From: Calothrix sp. PCC 7716
GTDB lineage: Bacteria; Cyanobacteriota; Cyanobacteriia; Cyanobacteriales; Nostocaceae
Assembly (NCBI RefSeq): GCF_019977735.1
Contig: NZ_AP025018.1
Span: 8,622,580 to 8,686,579 of the forward strand
Length of the DNA: 64,000 nucleotides
Reading direction: 5' to 3'
Positions 26,014 to 34,813 of the stretch are shown here, piece by piece; position 1 is the first letter of the stretch; every line of letters starts with the position of its first letter. The notes under the pieces were generated by a model. That model was not told the origin of the DNA. It worked only from the letters and a program-made list of their open reading frames with translations, and searched no databases. The translations under genes were made by a program, and so were the position numbers.

Positions 26014-26043
26014 TTTAACCAATTTTTAATCAAAACTTAATAT
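26014..26043. promoter_or_regulatory. Pho-box-like triple repeat
   Basis: Three 8-bp units TTTAACCA, TTTAATCA and CTTAATAT, each separated by exactly 3 bases, matching the cyanobacterial SphR/PhoB box layout (tandem CTTAACCT-like units with 3-bp spacers). It lies about 130 bases upstream of arsR-pst. The units read on the plus strand, opposite to the pst operon and toward the GGT gene, so orientation is a caveat. Confidence 0.5.
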
Positions 26044-26065
26044 ATTTTTAAAATCTAGCACCCCT

Positions 26066-26098
26066 GGCAACGGATGAGCGCGGATGTAACGGATGTAT
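26066..26098. repeat. CGGATGTAA-type short tandem repeat
   Basis: GGCAACGGATGAGCGCGGATG followed by TAACGGATG; an imperfect member of the family. Confidence 0.75.
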
Positions 26099-26385
26099 CT
26101 GGCGAGAGAATTTGATTTTTTTCAAATGCTTTTCACCTCAGCAATAAAGGCGCCTGAAATCTATACCTCTAGATAGTCGCCAATAAATACACTTTGGTTA
26201 AGTTAGGACTTACGCTGCTACACTAAAGCTGCAAATAGTTCTTGAGGTGAATAAGATTGAGCAATAGATTGGATTTTAGCTAAGTCAAGCATCGCTATAT
26301 CCTTTGTTTTCTAATTTTGCCTAAGTTCTTCAAATCATACAGCAAAATTATAGTTCAGGTGTATTTTTAGGAAAGTGACTACCAA

Positions 26386-27987
26386 ATGGCGCCATTTAAT
26401 AATTTAACGAGTAATCCCTACCCAGGAACACGACGTGTAATGATGGGTTCTCGCGGTGCAGTTGCCACGAGTCAACCAAATGCAGTTGCGGCAGGTATGG
26501 AGATGTTTTACTTGGGAGGAAATGCAGTTGATGCAGCTATTGCAACAGCTATTGCCCTGACAGTTGTGGAACCTACTTCTAACGGTATTGGTTCAGATGC
26601 GTTTGCTATTGTTTGGGATGGAAAAATTCACGGTTTAAATGGTTCTGGTAAAAGTCCTCAAAATCTTACACTTTCGCATTTTGCAGAATTTACTGAGGTA
26701 CCAGAACGAGGTTGGCATTCTGTAACTGTACCTGGCGCCGTTTCGGCATGGCGTGCTTTATGGGAACGTTGGGGAAAGTTACCATTTGAGACTTTATTTA
26801 TACCAGCAATTCGTTATGCTGAGTTAGGTTTTCCTGTGGCGCCAGTTACATCGATATTATGGAAAGCAGCAGAAAGCATTTTTTTACCTCTTGCAGGTGT
26901 GGAGTTTGAACCGTTTAAAAAAGTCTTTTTTCCTAAAAATAGGGCGCCTGCTGCTGGGGAAATTTGGGCTTCTCAACTTCATGCTGAAACATTAAGGGAA
27001 ATTGCTGCTACAGGTGGTGAAAGTTTTTACCGAGACGCGCTTGCTCAAAGCATGGTTGAGTTTGCTAATGCAACAGGTGGATACTTAAATTTGAATGATT
27101 TAGCAACACATCAAGCTGAATGGGTGGCGCCAATTTCTACCAACTACCGAGGTTTGACAGTTTGGGAAATACCTCCTAATACTCAAGGTATTGCCGCATT
27201 AATTGGTTTAAATATTCTTTCTGGTTTTAATTTATCTAATTATCCACGAGAGTCAGTAGAAAGTTACCATTTACAAATCGAAGCAATAAAACTAGCTTTT
27301 GCTGATTTACATAAGTACGTTGCTGATGAACGTTTTTTTGCTATACCTACTGAGCATTTTCTTGACCCTAATTATGCAGCAAGGCGCCGTGCTTTAATTA
27401 CAGACACAGCTATTCCACTAGCTTCCCCAGGATTACCAACAGGAGGAACAGTATATTTAGCAACTGCTGATAATGACTTGATGGTATCTTTTATACAATC
27501 AAACTATCATGGATTTGGCAGTGGAATACTCCCACATAATACAGGTATTGCATTACAAAATCGAGGTTACGGATTTACCCTAGAATCAGGACACGCAAAT
27601 CAATACGCACCAGGTAAACGTTCATTACATACAATAATTCCTGGTTTTCTCACCCAAGACAACCAACCTATAGGGTCATTTGGAGTAATGGGAGCAGCAA
27701 TGCAACCGCAAGGACATTTACAAGTAGTAACCAATATGGCTGATTATGATATGAATCCGCAAGCAGCTTTAGATGCTCCCAGATGGCGTTTTAATATTGG
27801 TTCTCAAGTATTTCTAGAACCGAGCGTACCGCAACTTATAGCTCAACAACTTTCTGCGCGCGGTCACGATGTACAATACAGCTCAAATATTGGGCTTTTT
27901 GGTCGCGGTCAAATTATTTGTAAGCACAATGGAGTTTTTATCGCTGCAAGTGACTACCGTGCGGATGGGTTAGCAAGCGTTTGGTAA
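26386..27987 (+). CDS. Gamma-glutamyltransferase family protein
   Basis: 533 residues, one precursor chain of the Ntn-hydrolase type. The large-subunit part shows GMEMFYLGGNAVDAAIATAIALTVVEP and SNGIGSDAFAIVWDG. The self-cleavage and nucleophile Thr is about residue 355 in TGGTVYLATADND, followed by the small-subunit motifs NTGIALQNRG, PGKRSLHTIIP and GVMGAAMQPQGH. No signal peptide is visible, so it may be cytoplasmic, unlike classical GGT. Substrates may be glutathione or other gamma-glutamyl or cephalosporin-like amides; the clade is often annotated only as GGT family. Seven GGCGCC sites show it is a long-term resident. Confidence 0.9.
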   Translation: MAPFNNLTSNPYPGTRRVMMGSRGAVATSQPNAVAAGMEMFYLGGNAVDAAIATAIALTVVEPTSNGIGSDAFAIVWDGKIHGLNGSGKSPQNLTLSHFAEFTEVPERGWHSVTVPGAVSAWRALWERWGKLPFETLFIPAIRYAELGFPVAPVTSILWKAAESIFLPLAGVEFEPFKKVFFPKNRAPAAGEIWASQLHAETLREIAATGGESFYRDALAQSMVEFANATGGYLNLNDLATHQAEWVAPISTNYRGLTVWEIPPNTQGIAALIGLNILSGFNLSNYPRESVESYHLQIEAIKLAFADLHKYVADERFFAIPTEHFLDPNYAARRRALITDTAIPLASPGLPTGGTVYLATADNDLMVSFIQSNYHGFGSGILPHNTGIALQNRGYGFTLESGHANQYAPGKRSLHTIIPGFLTQDNQPIGSFGVMGAAMQPQGHLQVVTNMADYDMNPQAALDAPRWRFNIGSQVFLEPSVPQLIAQQLSARGHDVQYSSNIGLFGRGQIICKHNGVFIAASDYRADGLASVW

Positions 27988-28082
27988 TATATAGCAATCC
28001 GCGCATCATTTGTAAAATTTGTGCATTGTAAAGACCGAATTAAATACGGTCTATTCAGCAAAATTGCTGTAGCACAAAAGAT

Positions 28083-29189
28083 TTATTTAAAAGATTGTAA
28101 TATTACTTTTCTAGCTAGTTTAGGCTGTAACTTATCATCGTAAGGCAAGGGTCGAATAAAGTTTTTATAACCAGCTAACTTTTTGGGCATATAATCAGGA
28201 TGACGGAGCCACGAGTATTTATCGCTTAATCCCCAAGTAATAATTGTATCTATACCTTCTGCAAAACAAACGTCTAAAAATCGCTTATACCCATCAGCTA
28301 CCATTGTATCTAATTCAGCTAATGTATTAGGTATTGGTGTGTCGATAATTACATCAAGTTCTGTTATAATTGGCTTGACTCCGGCGCCTTTTAGCTGTTT
28401 CAAAAAGGTTCTAAATGCTGTTGCGTTCCATGTGTAGTTTTTTGAAAACCACATATGTGCCTGTAAACCAACCGCGTCGAGTTTAACGTTATTTTTCTTT
28501 AGATACTTAACTAAATTTAAATATTTATTCTGTTTCCATCCTGCGTCTTCACATCCAAAATCGTTAATTACAAATTCTTTTGTATTATCTATTGCAGCAG
28601 CTATTTGAAAAACATCTCGAACATATTCAATTTTTACACCTTTACGCAGTCCGTTTTGGTCTTCAGCTTCTTTCTCGCTATCTGCAACAACTTCATTAAC
28701 GATATCCCAGGAATAAAGCGTTTTATTATTGCGATAACGTCCTAATATAGCAGTAAAGTGACGTTCAACATCAGAAAGCTTTGCTGGATAAGCTAACCAG
28801 TCAGGCCTTGCCATGTGCCATACAAGTGTATGCCCCCGCAATTTAATATTATTCGCTGCACAAAAATTAATACTTCTGTCAGCTGGTGCAAAATTAAATT
28901 GTCCAGGTGATGGTTCAATAACAACCCATTTAAAAGCACCTTCGGTAGTTGCAACAGAACATTCACGACTAATTAAGTTAGCATAAGCTTTATCTTGCTC
29001 TATATTCCTCTCTGAAATAGCGCTGCCGTAAAACTTTTTAACTCGACGGGCAGCATCTTTAAGACTAGTTGAAGTTGCATCTGCAACAAAGGCATTTGAT
29101 ACCGTTATTGATGTATCATTAGTGAATAAATCTTTACATGATACCAATCCGGCGCCTACAGCAGTCATTAAAAATCTTCTTCTATACAT
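28083..29189 (-). CDS. GH10 endo-1,4-beta-xylanase, Tat-exported lipoprotein
   Basis: 368 residues. The N-terminus has an RRRFLM twin-arginine motif and a lipobox LVSC with Cys18, so a folded, lipid-anchored periplasmic or surface enzyme is predicted. The GH10 barrel is clear: LRGHTLVWHMARPDWL, the acid/base Glu166 in WDIVNEVV, FVINDFGCED, VGLQAHMW and nucleophile Glu277 in PIITELDV; TWGLSDKYSWL ends the barrel. It hydrolyses xylan-type beta-1,4 bonds. No binding module is fused. A carbohydrate-degrading lipoprotein in a phototroph may serve sheath remodelling or mixotrophy (inference). Confidence 0.93.
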   Translation of the reverse strand: MYRRRFLMTAVGAGLVSCKDLFTNDTSITVSNAFVADATSTSLKDAARRVKKFYGSAISERNIEQDKAYANLISRECSVATTEGAFKWVVIEPSPGQFNFAPADRSINFCAANNIKLRGHTLVWHMARPDWLAYPAKLSDVERHFTAILGRYRNNKTLYSWDIVNEVVADSEKEAEDQNGLRKGVKIEYVRDVFQIAAAIDNTKEFVINDFGCEDAGWKQNKYLNLVKYLKKNNVKLDAVGLQAHMWFSKNYTWNATAFRTFLKQLKGAGVKPIITELDVIIDTPIPNTLAELDTMVADGYKRFLDVCFAEGIDTIITWGLSDKYSWLRHPDYMPKKLAGYKNFIRPLPYDDKLQPKLARKVILQSFK

Positions 29190-29251
29190 GCTTTTTCAAG
29201 GGAGGTTTGAGCTTACCTAATATATAGACGTAAATATTAATACTTGTGTTT

Positions 29252-29268
29252 CCAGAAACCAGGTTTCT
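29252..29268. repeat. GAAACCAGGTTTC repeat copy
   Basis: CCAGAAACCAGGTTTCT just beyond the end of the RluA-type gene, between it and the xylanase gene. Confidence 0.75.
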
Positions 29269-29276
29269 ACGGGTTT

Positions 29277-30866
29277 CTAAAAGGGCATCTTGGTTTGTAA
29301 AGATAATTTTCCTAAAATTGGATGTGTAAAGTGAAGCTCGCGTGCGTGTAAATGTAATCTATCTGATGAGTTATCGGTTCCATATAACCTATCGCCTAAA
29401 ATTGGTGTTCCAAGTCCTTGTTTATCGGCAGCATGAACTCGTAACTGATGCGGGCGCCCTGTTAGAGGTGTAAACTCAATACGAGTATAATTACTCTTAT
29501 CCATTACTTTATAATGAGTTGTGCATTTTTTTCCATGCTCCCAGTTTACTTCTTGGTATGGACGGTTTTGTGGATTTCCCCAAAGTGGAAGTTCGATGAT
29601 ACCTGTGTCTGAATTTATGTTACTAGAAAGTACAGCTTCATAGACTTTGTGAACTTGTCTTTGTTGAAACTGCACAGCAAGTTGACGATATATATCTAAA
29701 TTACGTGCAATTAGTAATATTCCTGATGTATCCTGGTCTAAACGATGTACAGGAATTAATTTCATGCCATCGGTTAATGTATTACGTAAACGGCTTAATA
29801 CACTATCTTGCGTATTACGATAGCGACCAGGAACGGATAGTAACCCAGAAGGTTTATTAATAGCTATTATATATTCATCTTCATATAGTAAATTTTGAGG
29901 GGGCGCCATTATTTCTGGTGTATGTAAACCAGAAAGTAGAAACCCCATAATAGGTTGACAACGTTCGGAACAGGCGCCATAAAACTCTCCTTGAATTTTA
30001 TCACCGTTGGGTAATGACTCTCCCCACCAAAACTCAGCCATCGCCAAAGGTTTTAAATTATGTGTAGCAGCATAATGAAGTAATTTTGGGGCACAACAGT
30101 CACCTGTTCCAGTTGGTGCTTGCGGCATTAATTGCTGTAACGATTGTGACATTCCTAAAAAATTAGTCAGCGAATATACTGCGTGCATTTTGGCTTGGAG
30201 TTGACGCGATATTTCTTTACGCTGCTGTTTTAATTCGGTAATACGGGTGTTGGCTGATTCAATAATTTGTTTTAATGGATGTAATGCTTTATCACGTTGA
30301 CGTTTGAGTAATTTTTTTTCAATACCATCTCGACGACTCTCTTCTAGAAGTTCTTCTTCGTTTATATTAGATAATTGCAGGCGCCTTTCTTGACGCTGCT
30401 GTTTACGTTGTTGATGGCGTGTATTTAATTGTTGTATTTTGTCTGAAAAGTGAAGCGATAAGTTTTCATATTCTTGACGCTCAGGCATTTGTTGTAAAGT
30501 TATTAATTCTTGTTTGATCGCATCTAACTGTGAAAGCACCTGTGTTTCGTCAAATGCAACTTCTGTACGTCCAGGTATAGGTGGCGCCCAACCAGGTATA
30601 AAACTTTCACCATTCAATAATCCTGAGAATGCTTTAATAACTCTAATATCACCTGATGGTAATTCTACAATTAATATTCCATACATTTTACCTTCTTGAC
30701 AATAACGCGCGTCTTGTTCTAGATGTCGCATCAAACCACGCGCAACTTCTTCTGAAAGGGCAGTTCGAGGAAGTCGCTGTGAATATCCTTCGTAATAGTA
30801 GTTGGGAGGCGCCGAACTTTCTAATACTGGATGAATGAAGTCTGAAACTTTATGTAGTTTAATCAT
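29277..30866 (-). CDS. RluA-type RNA pseudouridine synthase with long N-terminal extension
   Basis: 529 residues, about twice the length of a plain RluA protein. Residues 1-310 form an extension with a proline-rich start, a Gln/Arg-rich coiled coil (about 110-225) and a Cys-containing region (GDCCAPK, CSERCQP). The catalytic domain has YEDEYIIAINKPSGLLSVPGR, catalytic Asp near 377 in HRLDQDTSG, and GRPHQLRVHAA. It makes pseudouridine in rRNA or tRNA; the target is unknown. Such extended forms occur in other cyanobacteria and proteobacteria. Its ribosome-binding G-run (GGGGGGA, 8 bases before ATG) is part of an inverted repeat. Confidence 0.9.
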   Translation of the reverse strand: MIKLHKVSDFIHPVLESSAPPNYYYEGYSQRLPRTALSEEVARGLMRHLEQDARYCQEGKMYGILIVELPSGDIRVIKAFSGLLNGESFIPGWAPPIPGRTEVAFDETQVLSQLDAIKQELITLQQMPERQEYENLSLHFSDKIQQLNTRHQQRKQQRQERRLQLSNINEEELLEESRRDGIEKKLLKRQRDKALHPLKQIIESANTRITELKQQRKEISRQLQAKMHAVYSLTNFLGMSQSLQQLMPQAPTGTGDCCAPKLLHYAATHNLKPLAMAEFWWGESLPNGDKIQGEFYGACSERCQPIMGFLLSGLHTPEIMAPPQNLLYEDEYIIAINKPSGLLSVPGRYRNTQDSVLSRLRNTLTDGMKLIPVHRLDQDTSGILLIARNLDIYRQLAVQFQQRQVHKVYEAVLSSNINSDTGIIELPLWGNPQNRPYQEVNWEHGKKCTTHYKVMDKSNYTRIEFTPLTGRPHQLRVHAADKQGLGTPILGDRLYGTDNSSDRLHLHARELHFTHPILGKLSLQTKMPF

Positions 30867-30870
30867 AAGA

Positions 30871-30986
30871 GATCCCCCCTAACCCCCCTTAATAAGGGGG
30901 GAACAAGAAAGTAGACATTAATATTAACTTCTTCATTAAAATATTATAATTTAAAGCCCCCCTTATTAAGGGGGGTTGGGGGGATC
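30871..30986. repeat. Inverted pair of GATCCCCCC repeats around a 54-bp spacer
   Basis: Left arm 30871-30901 reads GATCCCCCCTAACCCCCC then TTAATAAGGGGGG; right arm 30956-30986 is its inverse with one base less. Each arm is itself partly palindromic around CCTTAATAAGG. The left arm supplies the ribosome-binding site of the RluA-type gene and the right arm codes the last residues of NagB. Confidence 0.9.
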
Positions 30987-31750
30987 AAACTAGCAGAATC
31001 AACATCTAAAAATAACGTTGCCTGCGATTGATGACGTAAAATAGAAGCTGGACAAGTTGTTGTCACTTGACCTTGCAGCATTTGAGCGATGATTTTTGCT
31101 TTCCGTTGACCCGGCGCCAGACAAATTATTCTCTTAGCAGCGCAAATTGTAGGTATTGTAACAGTAAAAGCATATTGGGGCACTTGTTCAATATTAGAAA
31201 AATATCCTGTATTAACCTGTTGTTGACGGTTAACTTCGTCTAGTTTAACTAGTTTCACGATGTATTGGTCATTAAAATCTGCAACTTTGGGGTCATTAAA
31301 TGCCAAATGCCCATTTTCTCCAATACCCAATAAACACAAATCAATCTTGTCTGTTTGTAGCAGTTGTGAGTAACGCGCGCACTCTATCAATGGTTGTTGA
31401 GTATCTCCTTCGATATAATGAAATACCTGGGGATGAACTTTTTGCTCAACCTTTTCTCTTAGGTATTGTCTGAAACTTGCTGAATGGTTAGCCGAAATTC
31501 CTAAATACTCATCTAAATGAAAACAAATAACCCGTGACCAGTCAATACCACCTAGTGATATCAACTCGTCTAAAAACTTAAGCTGTGAATTACCTGTTGC
31601 TAATAATACACTTGCTGTTTCTTGTTCCTGCAAAACATTATATAGATACTCGTATACAATTTCAGCAGCAGCGCGCGCTATCTCAGCTTCAGAGTTATAA
31701 ACATTTACCTTAAGGGATGAGACGCTAAAGTTCTTTGACGGATTTATCAT
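30944..31750 (-). CDS. nagB: Glucosamine-6-phosphate deaminase
   Basis: 268 residues. Key motifs: LATGNSQLKFLDEL (phosphate loop), CFHLDEYLGI with catalytic Asp/Glu, and GIGENGHLAFNDP with the ring-opening His. It converts glucosamine-6-phosphate to fructose-6-phosphate and ammonia in the cytoplasm, linking amino-sugar use to glycolysis. No nagA or nagE is nearby. The C-terminus LIPPTPLNKGGFKL is encoded by the inverted repeat at 30956-30986, so the natural end was replaced or extended by a repeat insertion. Confidence 0.93.
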   Translation of the reverse strand: MINPSKNFSVSSLKVNVYNSEAEIARAAAEIVYEYLYNVLQEQETASVLLATGNSQLKFLDELISLGGIDWSRVICFHLDEYLGISANHSASFRQYLREKVEQKVHPQVFHYIEGDTQQPLIECARYSQLLQTDKIDLCLLGIGENGHLAFNDPKVADFNDQYIVKLVKLDEVNRQQQVNTGYFSNIEQVPQYAFTVTIPTICAAKRIICLAPGQRKAKIIAQMLQGQVTTTCPASILRHQSQATLFLDVDSASLIPPTPLNKGGFKL

Positions 31751-32017
31751 ATGTTGTAAAGCTCTGTAGGATAAGCGTCTTGCCTGTCATACAGGATTAT
31801 TGATTTATCGAATTACTCTCATATTATAGTTTCCCGACTATAAAGAGCCTATGGCGCCACTAACAAAACGGACGCTTATATAATTACTGTATTTGTATAA
31901 AAACAATATACGTATATAAACGTAATTATCAGGGTTAATATACAGGCGCCTTTCTCACGAGTTTCTATAAATGGTAGTATTACCAAGTAACTCAATAGTA
32001 AATTTTATATAATTAGA

Positions 32018-32458
32018 ATGCATATTCCTGAGATCACTCAAATACTGTTGGCAGCGAAAGAAGAGAAAGGGCTAAGTTTTGAAGATTTAGCTAAACTCGT
32101 GAAAAGAAATGAGGTCTGGGTTGCTTCTGTAATTTATCGCCAAGCTAGTGCTTCACTCGAAGAAGCAAAAATTTTAGTTGATGCGCTAGAAGTTCCTCCA
32201 CTCTATGCTTCTGAGTTAACGAAGTATCCTATTAAAGGTAGTGATTCTATTGTACCAACTGACCCTTTTATTTATCGTTTTTACGAAATTATGCAGGTGT
32301 ATGGACTACCTCTCAAGGATATAGTCCAAGAAAAGTTTGGCGATGGAATTATGAGCGCGATTGATTTTACTTTAAATGTGGATAAGGAAGAAGACCCAAA
32401 AGGTGATAGGGTTAGAATTATTATGTCTGGTAAGTTTCTTCCTTATCAAAAATGGTAA
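32018..32458 (+). CDS. cynS: Cyanate hydratase (cyanase)
   Basis: 146 residues, full length. The N-terminal helical domain resembles a DNA-binding fold; the C-terminal domain has the active-site set Arg87, Glu90 and Ser113 ([20 protein letters not shown]), matching Arg96, Glu99 and Ser122 of the E. coli enzyme. Decameric cyanase splits cyanate with bicarbonate into CO2 and ammonia, detoxifying it and giving nitrogen. In some cyanobacteria it is linked to cynABD transport genes; here it is alone. It lies in a 1.6-kb stretch without GGCGCC. Confidence 0.95.
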   Translation: MHIPEITQILLAAKEEKGLSFEDLAKLVKRNEVWVASVIYRQASASLEEAKILVDALEVPPLYASELTKYPIKGSDSIVPTDPFIYRFYEIMQVYGLPLKDIVQEKFGDGIMSAIDFTLNVDKEEDPKGDRVRIIMSGKFLPYQKW

Positions 32459-32575
32459 TTTTGCTTTGCAACGGGCAAGGATGCCCATTCCACAATATGA
32501 ATCATTTAATTTTTGGAAGTTTTAAAGTAGAAGTGTTTATTTCTCAACCTGATATTAAACTACCATAGATTTTAA
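32459..32575. other. Non-coding stretch after cynS, with a GGGCAAGGATGCCC hairpin
   Basis: The gap after cynS begins with CGGGCAAGGATGCCC (about 32471-32485), a dispersed palindromic repeat that may end cynS transcription. Nothing else is seen until the MITE starts at 32576. Confidence 0.5.
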
Positions 32576-32738
32576 GAGGTTGTTTGAAAAGTGTTGTTTT
32601 TTGTCATGCTGAGGCACGTTAACGCAGTTTTCCCGCAGGGTAGCATCTCAGTATACGCACCAAAACGTAGATTCTTCCTTCCGTAAGACTCCACTCAGAA
32701 TGACAATTTATACCTTATCTGACTTTTCAAACATCCTC
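32576..32738. mobile_element. MITE of 163 bp with TAA target duplication
   Basis: Terminal inverted repeats GAGGTTGTTTGAAAAGT (left) and its inverse ACTTTTCAAACATCCTC (right), 16 of 17 matching. The element is flanked on both sides by TAA (32573-32575 and 32739-32741), the target duplication expected for IS5-group (TNA) elements. Inside is a nested inverted pair TGTCATGCTGAG...CTCAGAATGACA. It has no coding capacity and must be moved by a transposase encoded elsewhere. Confidence 0.8.
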
Positions 32739-32805
32739 TAACAGTATGGTCGTCACTGATCACCATACAAATGCGCCTTAAATACAAACGCGCTGCGACA
32801 CAATG

Positions 32806-33440
32806 CTATTGTTTAACGTTCTCTTGAACAGTTTTTACATCCAGCTTTAAGCGTTCTGCTATTTGCTCGATAGTAAACCCTGCCTCTCGTAAGATAGGGA
32901 TAGTCGCCATTTTTTGTTTAAGTACACCTTCCTCAACGCCTTCTAAATATACTTTGCTTTTTCTTAGCGATTCTAACTCAAGCATAGCTTCTAGTTCCTT
33001 TACTGATAAGTTTGGAAGTTTGTCCATTACCACCGTTTGAATAAATTGTAGAACTTTTTCTTTTAAAGCGGGACTGGTAATTTCTGAATTTGTTCTAACT
33101 ACTAACTGTCGAGCTAATTTCCCTATTTTCTCTCTACCTTTCTTCTTGGCAACTAAACACATGTTAGGTGGTTTTTTTGGGTCAAATACATCATTATTTT
33201 GCCAAAAAAGCTGTTGTAGAAGTCACCGTCCTTATATCCTTGTGCTTCGACAAAATATAGTGGCATAAAGCTATATCCTGAGCTTGTTTTGTATAAACCA
33301 TCTAAGCGATAACTTTGTTGCTTGAGTTCTTCGGCACTGAACTCGTATCCGGTTTTATTATCCTGTCCTTCACCGATGAGTTCAAAAAATAGCTCTGGTA
33401 GGTTTTGAAAGATTTTGTAGAAGAGTGGATCTGCTGTCAT
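32806..33440 (-). pseudogene. Broken DUF2887/Rpn-like PD-(D/E)XK gene
   Basis: Two frames make up one damaged gene. The 5' part (33440-33153, MTADPLFYKIFQNLPELFFELIGEG, with the nuclease-like FRLDG-type SYRLDGLY and PLYFVEAQGYKDGDF) stops at KNHLTCV. The 3' part (33162-32806, LARQLVVRTNSEI, LPNLSVKELEAML and a coiled tail) reads in another frame. Compared with intact DUF2887 proteins about 70 residues between them are missing, so an internal deletion with frame shift is inferred. It is probably inactive. It is the third Rpn-like locus in the window. Confidence 0.8.
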
Positions 33441-33622
33441 TCACTTTTCGCTCACACCAGGAGACGTGGTAGATTTTGATTAAGTAAAATATTACCATAT
33501 AGTTTAATTGTTTTATGTCCATATATAAATTTTGACGTGCAAGCGAATTTTGGACAGGCGCCCGTTCTCATGTAAAATATGTAAAGAAAGTTTATGCTTT
33601 ATTAACTTTATTTACATAGCTT

Positions 33623-34309
33623 ATGCTGACAGCACTTCTGTTTGACTTAGATGGAACCCTCGTCAACACTGACCCTATCCATTTTGTAGCTTGGCAGAAA
33701 ATGCTGAGTCGCTATGGTATAGATATAGATGAAAGTTTTTACCAGAAAAATATTAGTGGTAGATTGAACCCAGAGATACTTGCGGATATTTTGCCACAAT
33801 TGTCACCGCAAGAAGCTGTAGAATTTGCGGATGAAAAAGAAGCGATGTTTCGAGAAATGGCGCCATCTTTACAGCGTTTACCAGGACTAACCGAGTTATT
33901 AGCTTGGACAGACACGCATAATATTAAGCGTGGATTAGTTACAAATGCACCACGTGCAAATGCTTACTTTATGTTAGAAGTTTTAGGATTAGGCGCCGCA
34001 TTTGAATTGATAGTATTAGCAGAAGACGAAGAAAAAGCAAAGCCAGACCCCACACCCTACCGAGTCGCTGCACAACGTTTAGGTGTTAGTGTAGAAAACG
34101 CGATTGCTCTTGAAGATTCACCATCGGGTATTAGGTCTGCTGTTGGTGCAGGTATAAAAACTATCGGTATTGCATCAACTCATGACCCAGAAAAATTATG
34201 CGAGATAGGCGCCTGTATGGCAATACCCGACTTTACCGACTTACGTTTGTGGACATTTTTAGACTATCAACTAAATTCTCAACTCTCAAAAGCAGGAATT
34301 CACTTATAA
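33623..34309 (+). CDS. HAD superfamily phosphatase/phosphomutase (HAD-IA)
   Basis: 228 residues. Motif I LLFDLDGTLVNTD (nucleophile Asp), a helical cap with RYGIDIDESFYQKNISGR, motif II LVTNAPRANA, motif III Lys in EEKAKPDPTPY and motif IV ALEDSPSGIRSAVGAG are intact. The motif set resembles beta-phosphoglucomutase or sugar-phosphate phosphatases, but the substrate is not fixed. It is followed closely by the DUF6882 and nei genes on the same strand, which may share a transcript. Confidence 0.88.
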   Translation: MLTALLFDLDGTLVNTDPIHFVAWQKMLSRYGIDIDESFYQKNISGRLNPEILADILPQLSPQEAVEFADEKEAMFREMAPSLQRLPGLTELLAWTDTHNIKRGLVTNAPRANAYFMLEVLGLGAAFELIVLAEDEEKAKPDPTPYRVAAQRLGVSVENAIALEDSPSGIRSAVGAGIKTIGIASTHDPEKLCEIGACMAIPDFTDLRLWTFLDYQLNSQLSKAGIHL

Positions 34310-34324
34310 TGAAAAATAAAAATT

Positions 34325-34813
34325 ATGAATAAAGATGAATTTGCTATTTTTTTTGAAGAATCTATAGATAATCTTCAGCGTAAGCAGGAAGATTTAAAAG
34401 ACAAATACGCTTTTGGAAGTTTTCCTAAGTATTGCTTTGACCAAGAAATAGGAACGCTGCAATTTCAAGATGACCAAGACCAGGTGCAGGTTGAAGCGCT
34501 TGTTACACCTATTGGTAGTTTCTCGTATAAAAGCGAAACATGGCAGTGGTCGTGGGCAAATTCGTCGATACTTGAGCGTTTACGGGTAAAATCTGAGAGA
34601 ATAAAGGAACTCTACACATTTACAGGCGCCCCAATTTTTGAGGCATCTATAGTCAAAGTGAATGAGGAGCAAGCTTGGGAGCTTTCAGCGATGGCAGTTG
34701 AATATTTAAAGTCCTTGGGATGTTATTCTATGCCTTACGAGGGAAGACAATTGCGAAATTTTGTTTCTATAGATGAAATTATCAAATGCCCGAAGGACCT
34801 GAGATTAAATTAG
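34325..34813 (+). CDS. DUF6882 domain protein
   Basis: 162 residues, soluble. The family marks are FQDDQDQVQVEALVTPIGSFSYKSETWQWSWAN, followed by LYTFTGAPIFE and the YLKSLGCYSMPYEG segment. DUF6882 has no known function. The last 28 bases overlap the start of nei in another frame, so translation of the two is probably linked. It lies 15 bases after the HAD gene. Confidence 0.78.
   Translation: MNKDEFAIFFEESIDNLQRKQEDLKDKYAFGSFPKYCFDQEIGTLQFQDDQDQVQVEALVTPIGSFSYKSETWQWSWANSSILERLRVKSERIKELYTFTGAPIFEASIVKVNEEQAWELSAMAVEYLKSLGCYSMPYEGRQLRNFVSIDEIIKCPKDLRLN

Larger units (their letters stand above)
25889..26385. other. Intergenic region between the pst operon and the GGT gene
   Basis: 497 bases holding the arsR-pst leader, a Pho-box-like triplet at 26014, a CGGATGTAA repeat at 26066, an AGGACTTACGC repeat arm at 26203 and a 24-codon truncated frame at 26218-26292 on the minus strand (MLDLAKIQSIAQSYS..., with AAGGA 7 bases upstream). 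That short frame looks like the surviving start of a lost gene. Confidence 0.6.
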
